Below, piece after piece: positions 34,581-43,574 of a stretch of DNA of 64,000 nt (its first letter is position 1; every line of letters begins with the position of its first letter). The stretch is taken from contig CAJTSL010000001.1 in the NCBI GenBank assembly GCA_910578845.1, positions 32,677-96,676 of the forward strand. Direction: 5' to 3'. This stretch comes from an uncultured Lachnospiraceae bacterium (GTDB lineage: Bacteria; Bacillota; Clostridia; Lachnospirales; Lachnospiraceae). Position numbers and translations under genes: made by a program. The notes under the pieces were generated by a model. It was given only the letters and a program-made list of their open reading frames with translations. It did no database searches and was not told the DNA's origin.

Positions 34581-35100
34581 AATATTGAGTACCAGTTTAT
34601 ATCTTCTGGTGGTGCTTTGTATTACATATTTGGCGATCCATTTCGTAGGACAGAGGACGCAGGTAAGCGGGAGCTCTATGGAGCCAAAGCTAAGTGACGG
34701 AGACAATTTAATTGTAGATAAGATAACCTATCGTTTTAAGGAGCCGGAGCGGTATGATATTATCGTATTCCCTTTTCAATATGAAGAGAATACTTTTTAT
34801 ATCAAACGGATCATAGGGCTTCCTGGTGAGACAGTCTATATTGACGGAGAAGGCAATATCCTTATTGATGATAAGATTCTGGAAGAAGGCTACGGAAGAG
34901 AGATCATCAGAGAGCCTGGTAGGGCGTATGAGCCGATTACGTTAGGGGACGACGAATATTTTGTGATGGGAGATAACCGGAATAACAGTTCTGACAGCAG
35001 AGACCCTTCTGTCGGGAATGTGAAAAGAGACGATATTATTGGCAGGGCGTGGCTTAGGATATGGCCGTTTGATAAGTTCGGATTTATCAAGCACCGTTAG
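34561..35100 (+). CDS. lepB: Signal peptidase I (second copy)
   Basis: 179 residues. ATG 34561 lies inside the end of rbgA, 20 bases overlapping, so the two are likely coupled. The transmembrane helix (about residues 10-29) leads to Ser39 in SGSSMEPKL, the Lys in FYIKRIIGLPGE, and GDNRNNSSDSR. Sequence is clearly related to the first copy yet differs throughout, so this is an old duplication. The two enzymes may differ in substrate preference. Confidence 0.94.
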   Translation: MKKVLREILSTSLYLLVVLCITYLAIHFVGQRTQVSGSSMEPKLSDGDNLIVDKITYRFKEPERYDIIVFPFQYEENTFYIKRIIGLPGETVYIDGEGNILIDDKILEEGYGREIIREPGRAYEPITLGDDEYFVMGDNRNNSSDSRDPSVGNVKRDDIIGRAWLRIWPFDKFGFIKHR

Positions 35101-35241
35101 CGCATAAGAGAGAAGAAGGCTCATGCTTTCATACGAATGAATGGCAGGCAATTGCGAAACGGCTGTTTGTGCTGCGTCTTGGTCAAAGGGTAGTCTCGCA
35201 GCCGCCTGAACCAAATGATACTGACAGGAGAACCATGGTAT

Positions 35242-36021
35242 ATGGCAGAAACAATCCAGGATATTAAGATGAAATTACAGGCAGCTAAGGAAGATGAGCT
35301 GCCTGCATTATTTTCTGCATATGAGCAAGATATGAGGAGCGGGGTGAGGAAAGAGATAGAACGTGCCCGAAAAAGACTGCTTGCTTATGAGGAAGAATTA
35401 GAGAGAACGGAAAAGTTAAAGCAATATGAAAGGCAATATGCGATGTATGCCCATATCTGTGGCATTGATGAGGTGGGTAGAGGGCCGCTCGCAGGGCCGG
35501 TCGTAGCAGGCGCCGTTATTTTGCCAAAAGAAAATGATATCTTATATATCAATGATTCCAAGAAATTATCCGAAAAAAAAAGAGAGGAACTTTATGAGGT
35601 GATCATGGAGAAGGCAGTTGCAGTTGGGATCGGCTACAGCACGCCGGAGCGCATTGATGAGATCAATATTTTGCAGGCGACTTATGAGGCGATGAGAGAA
35701 GCGGTTTCCCAATTGTCTGTACAGCCGGATTTGTTATTGAATGATGCAGTGACGATACCGCTGCTTTCCATGAAGCAGGTGCCAATTATCAAAGGGGATG
35801 CGAAAAGCATTTCAATAGGCGCAGCCAGTATTATAGCAAAGGTGACAAGAGACCGCCTGATGGTAGAATACGATAGCCTATATCCTGCTTATGGCTTTGC
35901 CTCCAACAAAGGGTATGGAGCCCAGGCACATATTGATGCTTTGAAGAAATACGGCCCATGTCCGATTCATAGAAAGTCCTTTATCACACATTTCGTGGAC
36001 GAAGTGGAGGAATCATATTGA
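35242..36021 (+). CDS. rnhB: Ribonuclease HII
   Basis: 259 residues from ATG 35242 (AGGAGAA at 35227-35233). The catalytic motif is GIDEVGRGPLAGPVVAGA, followed by NDSKKLSEKKREEL and GDAKSISIGAASI. An N-terminal helical extension of about 75 residues precedes the core, as is usual in Firmicutes RnhB. It removes ribonucleotides from DNA. The 141-base gap before it has a CGGCTG/CAGCCG hairpin without a T-run. The stop overlaps the next start (TTGA). Confidence 0.96.
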   Translation: MAETIQDIKMKLQAAKEDELPALFSAYEQDMRSGVRKEIERARKRLLAYEEELERTEKLKQYERQYAMYAHICGIDEVGRGPLAGPVVAGAVILPKENDILYINDSKKLSEKKREELYEVIMEKAVAVGIGYSTPERIDEINILQATYEAMREAVSQLSVQPDLLLNDAVTIPLLSMKQVPIIKGDAKSISIGAASIIAKVTRDRLMVEYDSLYPAYGFASNKGYGAQAHIDALKKYGPCPIHRKSFITHFVDEVEESY

Positions 36022-37787
36022 ATTTAGGAAACATATTTCAGACTAGGAACCGAAACGTCAAGCAGGCTAATGTACCAACGACAGGCACGCCCTCGGGCGC
36101 TGTCTCTGCAGGGGAGAGAAATTACCGGGTGATGAGCGAAATGAGGAACCTTTCTCCCGGACAGACCGTACAGGGAGAGGTGGTCGGCAAAAACGGTAAT
36201 ACGGTACAGATTGCGCTTGACGAAGAGACTGTCCTGACAGCAAGGCTAGAGCGGGATTTGAACATAGCGCTTGGGCAGAACATGAGCTTTGAAGTAAAGG
36301 CAAACAGTTCTTCCCTGCTTTCGTTGATGCCGCTTTATTCCAATATGGCAAATGAAGCCACGATCATGAAGGCTTTAGCAGCCGCCGGGCTGCCCGAGAC
36401 ATCAGAGAATATGAAAATGGTCGCGGATATGATGAAAGAAGGCATGCCAATCGACAAGGATACGATTGCGTATGTGAGCCGGCAGTTAGCGGATTTCCCG
36501 AATGCCAACCCGGATTCTGTCATACAGATGATCCGGTTGGGATTACCGATAACGGAGATCAATTTAGAGCAGTTTGAAATGTATCAAAATTATGAACATC
36601 AAATCCTGCAAAGCGCGGCACAGATCATGAAAGAACTGCCACAGGTCTTTTCTGAGCTTATTGCACAGGGAAAGGACGCAGAGGGCTTTGCTTTTTATGA
36701 GCAGATCATAAATGCGCTGGGTGGCGAGGACATACAAAATGCCTTGCTTTCAAATGATAAGGTCTTAAATGATCTTACCAGTGATAGCGCATTTTTGCAA
36801 AATACGGCAGAAGAGAATGCCGGCGCAGGGATAACGGATAAGGAAGTGGTTACAGAGGGCGCACAGCCTTCGCAGGCAAGTCCGGCGGAGACGTTAGAAA
36901 ACCTGACAGGGCAGGAAGGCGTATTGCCAAAAGCGGAAGAAAGCACGGCGGAGAGATCGCCTCTTTCGCCCAAAGCATGGCAGGCGTTAGGGAACATGCT
37001 ACAGAAGTTAGGCGTAGATGCAGAGCTGGCAGAACAGATTGGGAAAGGGAATGTCCCGCCTAAGACAGTGCTTGCCCAAATTAGCGAGCTTCTGAAAGGA
37101 AATTCCCATATGTTCCGGGAGGATTTCCAAGAGTCTATGAAAAGCCTGTTAGGGAGCAGGACATTTCAAAACCTCCTACAGTCGCAGATGACTTCCCAAT
37201 GGCTCTTAAAGCCGGAGGAAGTGGCGCAGAAGGAGAATGTAGAGCAGCTCTATGAGAGAATCAGGGAACAGACTGCTAAGATGAATGAAGCTTTTCAGAT
37301 GGTAGGCAAAGCGGATGCCGCGGGAGCAAAAAGCGTCCAGAATTTACAGAACAATGTGGATTTTATGAACCAGATGAACCATCTTTTCACATATGTGCAG
37401 CTCCCGCTGAAAATGGCAGGCAATCAGGCGCATGGGGACCTGTATGTGTATACGAATAAGAAAAGCCTTGCCAATAAGGATGGCAATGTTAGCGCGCTGT
37501 TGCATCTTGATATGGAAAATCTAGGGCCGTTAGATGTTTATGTGACAATGCAGAAAAGCCAGAACAAGGTAAGCACGAATTTTACTGTGAAAGAGGAAGC
37601 GGCGCTTGATCTAATTGCAAAGCATATTCATATTTTGAATGAGCGCTTAGAAAAGCGAGGCTATTCTATGCATGCGAATTTCCAGTTAAAAGAAGACGAC
37701 GCACCGACGAATGTGATGCAGGAGATCCTTATGCAGAACAAAAATATTTCAGCGCTTAGCAGGACTTCATTTGATATGCGCGCATAG
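36018..37787 (+). CDS. Flagellar hook-length-control (FliK)-like protein, YlqG type
   Basis: 589 residues from TTG 36018, which overlaps the rnhB stop; GGAGG at 36006-36010 is 7 bases away, so the TTG is convincing. The N-terminal and central parts are helical, Gln/Ala-rich and variable, as expected for a ruler-like protein. The C-terminal domain (about 455-560) has the FliK core: LPLKMAGNQAHGDLYVYTNK, then LHLDMENLGPLDVYVTM. Bacillus has a similar gene (ylqG) at this very place after rnhB. No flagellar genes surround it, so the role is open. Confidence 0.75.
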   Translation: MNLGNIFQTRNRNVKQANVPTTGTPSGAVSAGERNYRVMSEMRNLSPGQTVQGEVVGKNGNTVQIALDEETVLTARLERDLNIALGQNMSFEVKANSSSLLSLMPLYSNMANEATIMKALAAAGLPETSENMKMVADMMKEGMPIDKDTIAYVSRQLADFPNANPDSVIQMIRLGLPITEINLEQFEMYQNYEHQILQSAAQIMKELPQVFSELIAQGKDAEGFAFYEQIINALGGEDIQNALLSNDKVLNDLTSDSAFLQNTAEENAGAGITDKEVVTEGAQPSQASPAETLENLTGQEGVLPKAEESTAERSPLSPKAWQALGNMLQKLGVDAELAEQIGKGNVPPKTVLAQISELLKGNSHMFREDFQESMKSLLGSRTFQNLLQSQMTSQWLLKPEEVAQKENVEQLYERIREQTAKMNEAFQMVGKADAAGAKSVQNLQNNVDFMNQMNHLFTYVQLPLKMAGNQAHGDLYVYTNKKSLANKDGNVSALLHLDMENLGPLDVYVTMQKSQNKVSTNFTVKEEAALDLIAKHIHILNERLEKRGYSMHANFQLKEDDAPTNVMQEILMQNKNISALSRTSFDMRA

Positions 37788-37856
37788 ATGATTGGAACTG
37801 GCAATGATATGGGAATTAAATGGGAATGAGAAGGGATCAGGAGAGGGGCTGATAAC

Positions 37857-38153
37857 ATGAAGGGGAATCAGAAGCAGGATGAGAAGAAGATCAAACAAGC
37901 GATCGCGCTAGAATATGATCCCGAAGATGAGGCGCCAATCGTCATTGCTTCCGGGAAGGGAGCTTTGGCGGAGCGGATCATTGAGAAGGCAAAAGAGTCG
38001 GATGTCCCGGTACACCGGGACGATAAGCTTGCAGATACGCTCTCAAGGCTGGATATCGGAGAAATGATCCCGCCTGAACTATATGAGGTTGTAGCGGAGA
38101 TCCTTGTATTTGTCGATGCAATGGATAAAATCAAAGCGAAATTGGGAAGATAA
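37857..38153 (+). CDS. FlhB C-terminal-domain-like protein (YlqH type)
   Basis: 98 residues from ATG 37857 (GAGGGG upstream). The protein matches the cytoplasmic tail of the export switch protein FlhB/EscU without its membrane helices: AIALEYDPEDEAPIVIASGK, then the DVPVHRDDKLADTL stretch. The self-cleaving NPTH motif of real FlhB is replaced by LEYDPE. It follows the FliK-like gene, and FliK and FlhB interact in flagella, so the pair may keep that contact in another setting. Confidence 0.85.
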   Translation: MKGNQKQDEKKIKQAIALEYDPEDEAPIVIASGKGALAERIIEKAKESDVPVHRDDKLADTLSRLDIGEMIPPELYEVVAEILVFVDAMDKIKAKLGR

Positions 38154-38165
38154 AAAGGACTCAAA

Positions 38166-38522
38166 ATGAATAAAAGAGAAATCGGCGCACAGAAGGAAGA
38201 AGAGGCGCGCAAATATTTGGAGCAAAACGGCGTATGCATTAAGGAATGTAACTTCCGGTGCAGGCAGGGAGAGATTGACCTTATCGGATATGACGGCGCC
38301 TATTTGGTGTTCTTCGAAGTAAAATATAGGGCAGGCCAAGGATTAGGAAGCGCTGTAGAGGCGGTTGGCATTACCAAACAGAAAAAGATCTGTAAAGTAG
38401 CTGATTATTACAGGATGCTTCATGAATGCCCTGGCGATACGCCAATACGCTTCGATGTCATAGCGGTTGACGGCGACAGGATAGAATGGCTGCAAAATGC
38501 GTTTCCGTATTATGGATATTAA
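38166..38522 (+). CDS. yraN: UPF0102/YraN-family nuclease-like protein
   Basis: 118 residues. The PD-(D/E)xK-like core is seen in CRQGEIDLIGYDG and FFEVKYR. These proteins are predicted endonucleases with a link to DNA uptake or repair, unproven for most. The gene follows the FlhB-like gene by 12 bases, as in many Firmicutes genomes with rnhB nearby. Confidence 0.93.
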   Translation: MNKREIGAQKEEEARKYLEQNGVCIKECNFRCRQGEIDLIGYDGAYLVFFEVKYRAGQGLGSAVEAVGITKQKKICKVADYYRMLHECPGDTPIRFDVIAVDGDRIEWLQNAFPYYGY

Positions 38523-38537
38523 AAAGGCGGTGAAGAA

Positions 38538-39398
38538 ATGGTAAAACTGGATAGAAAGACAGGGGATATGCAGATAAAGCAGAACAAGATGGGAGAGATG
38601 GAATATTTGACATTTCCGTTATTAGAAGAGACGGGGATGGTCAGGCATCTTTTTTCGACCAGATTAGGAGGGGCAAGCAGCGGTATTTTCTCATCTATGA
38701 ACCTTAGCTATACAAGAGGCGATGAGAAAGAGGCGGTAGATGAGAACTTTGAAAGAATTGCCGCAGCGCTTGGCTGTAAGGTTTCGGATATTGTCTGCTC
38801 CGACCAGACACATACGACAAATGTCAGAGTAGTAGGTGAAGCGGATAAAGGAAAAGGCATTGTGGCCCCAAGGGATTATACGGATATTGACGGCCTGGTC
38901 ACGGACATACCGGGGATTGTACTGGCGACATTTTATGCGGATTGTGTACCGCTTTTTTTTATTGATACGAAGAGGCGTGCCATTGGCCTATCTCATTCCG
39001 GGTGGCGCGGGACGGTGGGAAGAATGGGAGCGCATACGCTAGAGGCGATGAACCGGGCATTCGGTACGAAACCGGAAGATGTGACTGTTGCGATTGGGCC
39101 GTCCATCTGTAAGGACTGTTATGAAGTCGGAGAAGAGGTTGCGGAAGCATTTTGTCGGGAATTCCATGGCGCGAGCGAAGAGAAGGGAATCCTTTTTGGC
39201 AAAGGGGGCGGCAAATACCAATTAGATTTATGGAAAGCCAATCAGATCGTACTGACGGAGGCGGGCGTGGCGCCCGGGAAGATACAGGTGACGGATATTT
39301 GCACCTGTTGCAACTCCGGTTATTTATTTTCCCATAGGGCGAGTCAGGGCAAACGTGGGAACCTGGGCGCGTTTTTAGGGCTGTTGCCCACATATTAA
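38538..39398 (+). CDS. pgeF: Peptidoglycan editing factor PgeF (YfiH, laccase-fold)
   Basis: 286 residues. The metal site is seen as His in DQTHTTNVRVV, Cys in FYADCVPLFF and His in LSHSGWRGTVG. The C-terminal motif TCCNSGYLFSHRASQGKRGN is typical. Family members were called polyphenol oxidases; in E. coli YfiH removes wrongly incorporated L-Ser from muropeptide precursors. The gene overlaps nothing and closes the operon begun upstream. Confidence 0.95.
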   Translation: MVKLDRKTGDMQIKQNKMGEMEYLTFPLLEETGMVRHLFSTRLGGASSGIFSSMNLSYTRGDEKEAVDENFERIAAALGCKVSDIVCSDQTHTTNVRVVGEADKGKGIVAPRDYTDIDGLVTDIPGIVLATFYADCVPLFFIDTKRRAIGLSHSGWRGTVGRMGAHTLEAMNRAFGTKPEDVTVAIGPSICKDCYEVGEEVAEAFCREFHGASEEKGILFGKGGGKYQLDLWKANQIVLTEAGVAPGKIQVTDICTCCNSGYLFSHRASQGKRGNLGAFLGLLPTY

Positions 39399-39507
39399 GA
39401 AAAACTTAAACAAATTCCTAACTAAACCTTTCATTTTATATGATTTAATAAGATAAGACCATGAGATTATGCTTTTCACAAGCAGACGAAAGAGGGAGGT
39501 GAAGCAG

Positions 39508-40203
39508 ATGGCTAATATTCTGGTATGTGATGATGACAAAGAGATTGTAGATGCAATAGAGATTTATCTATTGCAGGAAGGGTATCAGGTTTTCAAGGCT
39601 TATGATGGCGCACAGGCGATTAAAGTCTTAAAAGAAGAGACGATCCATTTATTGATTATTGATGTGATGATGCCAAAGCTAGACGGCATTCATGCGACGT
39701 TGAAAATCAGAGAGTATTCCAGTATCCCGATCATTATTCTTTCAGCAAAATCCGAAGATAGCGATAAGATTCTAGGGCTCAATATCGGTGCCGATGATTA
39801 TGTGACAAAGCCGTTTAATCCGTTGGAGTTAGTGGCTAGAGTGAAGTCCAATCTTAGGCGTTATACGATGCTTGGGAACTTGAATACGGAAAACAATGCA
39901 ATCTTCCAGGTAGGAGGATTGATCATGAATGATGACACAAAGGATGTCACAGTTGACGGGGAGAGCGTGAAACTGACGCCAATCGAATATAATATTTTGC
40001 TCCTGCTTGTTAAAAACTGCGGCAGAGTATTTTCTATCGACCAGATCTATGAGAGCATCTGGAATGAGGAAGCCATCGGCGCAGATAATACGGTTGCCGT
40101 ACATATCAGGCATATCCGGGAGAAAATTGAGATTAACCCGAAAGAACCGCGTTACCTGAAAGTCGTATGGGGAGTCGGATACAAAATAGAGAAACAGAAT
40201 TAG
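39508..40203 (+). CDS. OmpR/PhoB-family response regulator
   Basis: 231 residues from ATG 39508 (GGGAGG at 39494-39499); an ATG at 39469 lacks a ribosome site. The receiver domain has the acidic pocket CDDDKE, phosphoacceptor Asp52 (LLIIDVMMPKLDG) and Lys in DDYVTKPF. The winged-helix domain ends with VAVHIRHIREKI and VWGVGYKI, similar to VanR-type regulators. The upstream 110 bases are AT-rich and hold CTTAAAC and CTAAACC 11 bases apart, possibly self-binding sites. It is followed by its kinase. Confidence 0.95.
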   Translation: MANILVCDDDKEIVDAIEIYLLQEGYQVFKAYDGAQAIKVLKEETIHLLIIDVMMPKLDGIHATLKIREYSSIPIIILSAKSEDSDKILGLNIGADDYVTKPFNPLELVARVKSNLRRYTMLGNLNTENNAIFQVGGLIMNDDTKDVTVDGESVKLTPIEYNILLLLVKNCGRVFSIDQIYESIWNEEAIGADNTVAVHIRHIREKIEINPKEPRYLKVVWGVGYKIEKQN

Positions 40204-40245
40204 GAAGCAAACAAGGAATGAAAATGAAAGGTATGGTCAGGCAGG

Positions 40246-42858
40246 ATGAGAAGGGAAAAGAAAAGGAAACCGGACAGAGGGGTCAGAGGATTCTTGCATG
40301 TTTTGCAGCATTTGCTGCTTGCGGTGGCGGTGATAGCGATTCTTGTCGTAACGACAGGGTCCACGGTAATCATACAAGGCGTATCAGGCAGCACAAGCTA
40401 TAGCCTGCATACCTCAGACCAGGATAAGACATATGAAGAATCCGAACTGTTCAATACGATCTTTGGAAGGTCAGTAGCGGATATTATTCGGTTTGGCGTC
40501 ATTAGGAGCCAACTTGAAACAAACGGGGAATTTGACAATGATAAGATCATTGATGTGACAGCATATAATTATCGTGATGAGGACATGCCGGCCAGATATG
40601 TGACGGCCAGGTATTATCTGGGAGATCTGTTGAAATGGTGCCAGTATGGCTTAGAATATTCTTCTGTTGCGATGACAAAGGAGCAGGCGGAACAGTTTTT
40701 TGCAGACCGGACTATTTTGACGATTGTTGACCCGGAAAGCAAATACTATAATACCACCGATGTCGGTTATATGAAGTCCGATATTGGCGCCTATACATTT
40801 ATGGATGATGTATCTTCTAATATGCTGCCTTCGGATGAGTGGAATGAGAACCCGGATGTGAGGCTTGCATTTGAGGTCCTTGTAAACCGTTATAAAACGG
40901 TAGAAGGTAAGAATATCGAAGACTATACGGCGGATTTATCCCATTATACAGCTCTTTGCAATAGTGTTGCGGCAGCTATGGAAAGCCTGACTTATAATTA
41001 TAAGGAGTATCTTGACTATTTGGAATATTATGCCAGCGATAATACCAATCTGCGGTACTGTATTGAGAAGACAATCGGCGACCGTACGGAATATTTTACG
41101 AATATGGAAGATCTGTTATCAGAAGATGAGCTGACAGGGGAATTAAAAAATGAAAATATGTTGGCGTATTTCAATAAACGGTTTGGCGATAAATTTGGAG
41201 GCGATAAAGGAAAGTATATTTTTTATAGCCCTTCGGAAATGATCTATGAGAGTAATTCGGCGATTAAAGAAAGCACGATCCGGAATATTTTGAAAGAATA
41301 TGATTATGCCTATCCCGAGACGATCAGGATATGGGTTGGGGTGGATGCTGCTTATCCGGTAAAAGATGCGCTTGCACAAGGAAAAGCAGGGTTCCAGAAT
41401 TACCTTCCCTATTTCTGGCAGTGGATCATCCTTGTCGTGGCAGCAGTGCTTCTTTATTTTACCGTGTTATTATACTTGACGGGCGTAACAGGCAAAGAGG
41501 CTGACGAGGAAGGAAAAGCACAGATCAGGCTGACAGGATTTGATAGGATACCGACAGAGGCAGTTTTGGCTTTGGCGGCTTTGGTGATCATTTTATTGAT
41601 CGCTGTAGGGAAGTTTCTTTGGACTGACGGAAAAGATCTGATTCGTTATGAAGATCTGTACACGACAGGATTTAAAATTGGCGCTGGGATTTTAGCGTTC
41701 CTGCTCGACATTGTTTTTGCCCTTTTTTATTATAGCCTTGTAAGGCGAGTGAAGGCGAAGACATTATGGCAAGACAGCTTCTTGCGGATATTGCTGCGCA
41801 AAGGTTCTGCCTGTCTGCTCGACATATATGATAACGGCAGCATTATTGTCAGGACATGGGTGCCGTTCCTGATCATGCTGGTATTTAACCTCTTGATGAT
41901 CATGGTCGGCTTATACACCAGTTTGCCGGCAGTTGTGGGATTATTGGTTGCATTTGTAATTGATATGATGATTGGGTTCATGTTGTATACGGATGTAAAA
42001 GAGAGACAGAGCATCGTAGAAGGAATTAAAAAAATTGCGGAGGGGGACTTTTCCTATCAGGTGAACCAGGAGAACATGCATGGGGACAACCTGATTCTTG
42101 CAAAGTCTGTCAACAGCATTGGAAAAGGCATTAAAAATGCAGTGGAAATCAGTATGAAAGACGAACGGATGAAAGCAGATCTGATTACGAATGTTTCCCA
42201 TGACATTAAGACGCCGTTAACTTCTATCATTAATTATGTAGACTTGATCAAACGTGAGGAAGTGAACAACGAAAGAGTGCGCAGTTATATTAGGGTATTG
42301 GATGAGAAATCACAGCGCCTCAAACAGTTGACGGATGATTTGGTAGAAGCAAGTAAGATCTCTTCCGGCAATATCAATCTGCACTTTGAGAAAATCAATC
42401 TGACAGAATTGTTAAATCAGACAATTGGAGAGTTTTCGGAAAAGTTTGAGGAGAAAGGCTTAACAATAGTCATGAACGTCAATGCCTCGAATGTCATGAT
42501 TGAGGCGGATAGCAGAAGCATCTGGCGCGTGATGGAGAATTTGTTCAATAATATCTACAAATATGCGCTGGAAGGCACACGTGTCTACATTATCATTCAT
42601 TCCCTGTTGGGAGGCGATGAGAGAGCACAGGAGATCGTGGAGGTATCCATTAAGAATATTTCGGCTAACGAGCTCAACTGTAACCCGGAGGAACTCACAG
42701 AGCGCTTTATCAGAGGGGATGAGTCAAGGACAACGGAAGGCAGCGGGTTAGGCCTGTCCATAGCCAAGAACCTGACGGAGGCACAGCACGGGACTTTTGA
42801 GATCCAGTTAGACGGAGATCTTTTCAAAGTCATCCTGACGTTCCAGACAATATTGTAG
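40246..42858 (+). CDS. Large sensor histidine kinase with multiple membrane segments
   Basis: 870 residues. A first transmembrane helix (about 18-42) leads to a large extracytoplasmic domain of about 340 residues rich in Tyr, Asp and Glu. Five or so further helices lie between residues 390 and 590. A HAMP-like stretch, the HisKA box (NVSHDIKTPLTSI, His652), N box (NLFNNIYKYA) and G2 box (GSGLGLSIAKNL) follow. The DxGxG G1 box is replaced by SIKNISANELN, as in some Firmicutes kinases. The extra membrane block suggests a second sensory or transducing module. The target is unknown. Confidence 0.93.
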   Translation: MRREKKRKPDRGVRGFLHVLQHLLLAVAVIAILVVTTGSTVIIQGVSGSTSYSLHTSDQDKTYEESELFNTIFGRSVADIIRFGVIRSQLETNGEFDNDKIIDVTAYNYRDEDMPARYVTARYYLGDLLKWCQYGLEYSSVAMTKEQAEQFFADRTILTIVDPESKYYNTTDVGYMKSDIGAYTFMDDVSSNMLPSDEWNENPDVRLAFEVLVNRYKTVEGKNIEDYTADLSHYTALCNSVAAAMESLTYNYKEYLDYLEYYASDNTNLRYCIEKTIGDRTEYFTNMEDLLSEDELTGELKNENMLAYFNKRFGDKFGGDKGKYIFYSPSEMIYESNSAIKESTIRNILKEYDYAYPETIRIWVGVDAAYPVKDALAQGKAGFQNYLPYFWQWIILVVAAVLLYFTVLLYLTGVTGKEADEEGKAQIRLTGFDRIPTEAVLALAALVIILLIAVGKFLWTDGKDLIRYEDLYTTGFKIGAGILAFLLDIVFALFYYSLVRRVKAKTLWQDSFLRILLRKGSACLLDIYDNGSIIVRTWVPFLIMLVFNLLMIMVGLYTSLPAVVGLLVAFVIDMMIGFMLYTDVKERQSIVEGIKKIAEGDFSYQVNQENMHGDNLILAKSVNSIGKGIKNAVEISMKDERMKADLITNVSHDIKTPLTSIINYVDLIKREEVNNERVRSYIRVLDEKSQRLKQLTDDLVEASKISSGNINLHFEKINLTELLNQTIGEFSEKFEEKGLTIVMNVNASNVMIEADSRSIWRVMENLFNNIYKYALEGTRVYIIIHSLLGGDERAQEIVEVSIKNISANELNCNPEELTERFIRGDESRTTEGSGLGLSIAKNLTEAQHGTFEIQLDGDLFKVILTFQTIL

Positions 42859-42880
42859 GAGAATAGAAAGCAGAAATGAA

Positions 42881-42916
42881 AAACGGCCGCTAAGGTGATT
42901 GCCAGGCGGCTGTTTT
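42881..42916 (+). terminator. Terminator after the two-component genes
   Basis: AAACGGCCGC (42881-42890) pairs with GCGGCTGTTT (one G-U pair), and the T-run continues to 42916. It separates the two-component system from the sialic acid cluster. Confidence 0.85.
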
Positions 42917-42959
42917 TGCGTTTTGGAAAAATTGCATACGCCATGTATCTGCCATATAA

Positions 42960-43019
42960 ATGCAATTTAGCGATAAAGAATGTAATTTAGCCATAAAGAT
43001 TGTAATTTCTAAATCTCAG
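42960..43019 (+). repeat. 20-bp direct repeats upstream of the nan promoter
   Basis: Two near-identical 20-bp units, TGCAATTTAGCGATAAAGAA (42960-42979) and TGTAATTTAGCCATAAAGAT (42980-42999), differ at three positions. A third, degenerate unit begins TGTAATTT at 43000. They end just before the -35 box of the yhcH promoter. The spacing of two helical turns fits a regulator binding one face of the DNA. Confidence 0.75.
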
Positions 43020-43026
43020 ATTTGGC

Positions 43027-43055
43027 TTGACAAGTTTGTTAACGCATTTTATAAA
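43027..43055 (+). promoter_or_regulatory. Promoter of the yhcH-nanK genes
   Basis: TTGACA (43027-43032), 17 bases, TATAAA (43050-43055). The palindromic GTTAAC lies in the spacer. The 20-bp repeats just upstream are in the position of an activator or repressor site. Confidence 0.8.
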
Positions 43056-43093
43056 GGAGATAACAGAGGTTGCAAATAGAAAGGAGAAGTAAG

Positions 43094-43543
43094 ATGATTT
43101 ACGACAAAATTGAGCATGCAAAACGTTACATGGGAATTAGCCAAAACCTGGATAGGGCGCTCCAATATATGATGGATACGGATTTATCCTCTCTAGAAGA
43201 TGGGAAGCATATCATTGACGGAGAGAATGTTTTTGTCAATGTGATGCAGGCAGATACCAAAGTGAATAAGAAGGAATATGAATTCCATGAAAAGTATTAC
43301 GATGTCCAGATTGATATCGCAGGAAGGGAAGATGTCCTTTTTTCTTCGGAATATAAGGAAATCACGAAGATCTACCGGGAGGAAGGGGACATTGGGTTTG
43401 GATCCTGTCAGTGTGAAGCGGTGTGCCATCTGGCTAAGGGAAGGTTTGTCATCTGTGAGCCAGGAGAGCCACATCTTCCGGGAACAGCAACGGGAGGAGT
43501 AGAAGAACAGATCCGGAAAGCGGTGATTAAAGTACGTAGGTGA
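43094..43543 (+). CDS. YhcH/YjgK/YiaL-family (DUF386) sugar anomerase-like protein
   Basis: 149 residues from ATG 43094 behind AAGGAGAAG. The cupin-like DUF386 fold shows YEFHEKYYDVQIDIAGREDV and, at the end, CEPGEPHLPG, carrying the conserved Glu and His. E. coli YhcH (NanQ) has been reported to speed sialic acid anomerisation, and such genes are common in nan clusters. Here it is the first gene of the cluster, which supports that role. Confidence 0.9.
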   Translation: MIYDKIEHAKRYMGISQNLDRALQYMMDTDLSSLEDGKHIIDGENVFVNVMQADTKVNKKEYEFHEKYYDVQIDIAGREDVLFSSEYKEITKIYREEGDIGFGSCQCEAVCHLAKGRFVICEPGEPHLPGTATGGVEEQIRKAVIKVRR

Positions 43544-43574
43544 TGAAACGGCGCAAGGCTAAAAGGAGGATTAT

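Noticed and set aside
35101..35241. Small RNA or tRNA between lepB and rnhB
   Set aside because: A CGGCTG/CAGCCG stem is present, but no tRNA cloverleaf, promoter or terminator surrounds it.
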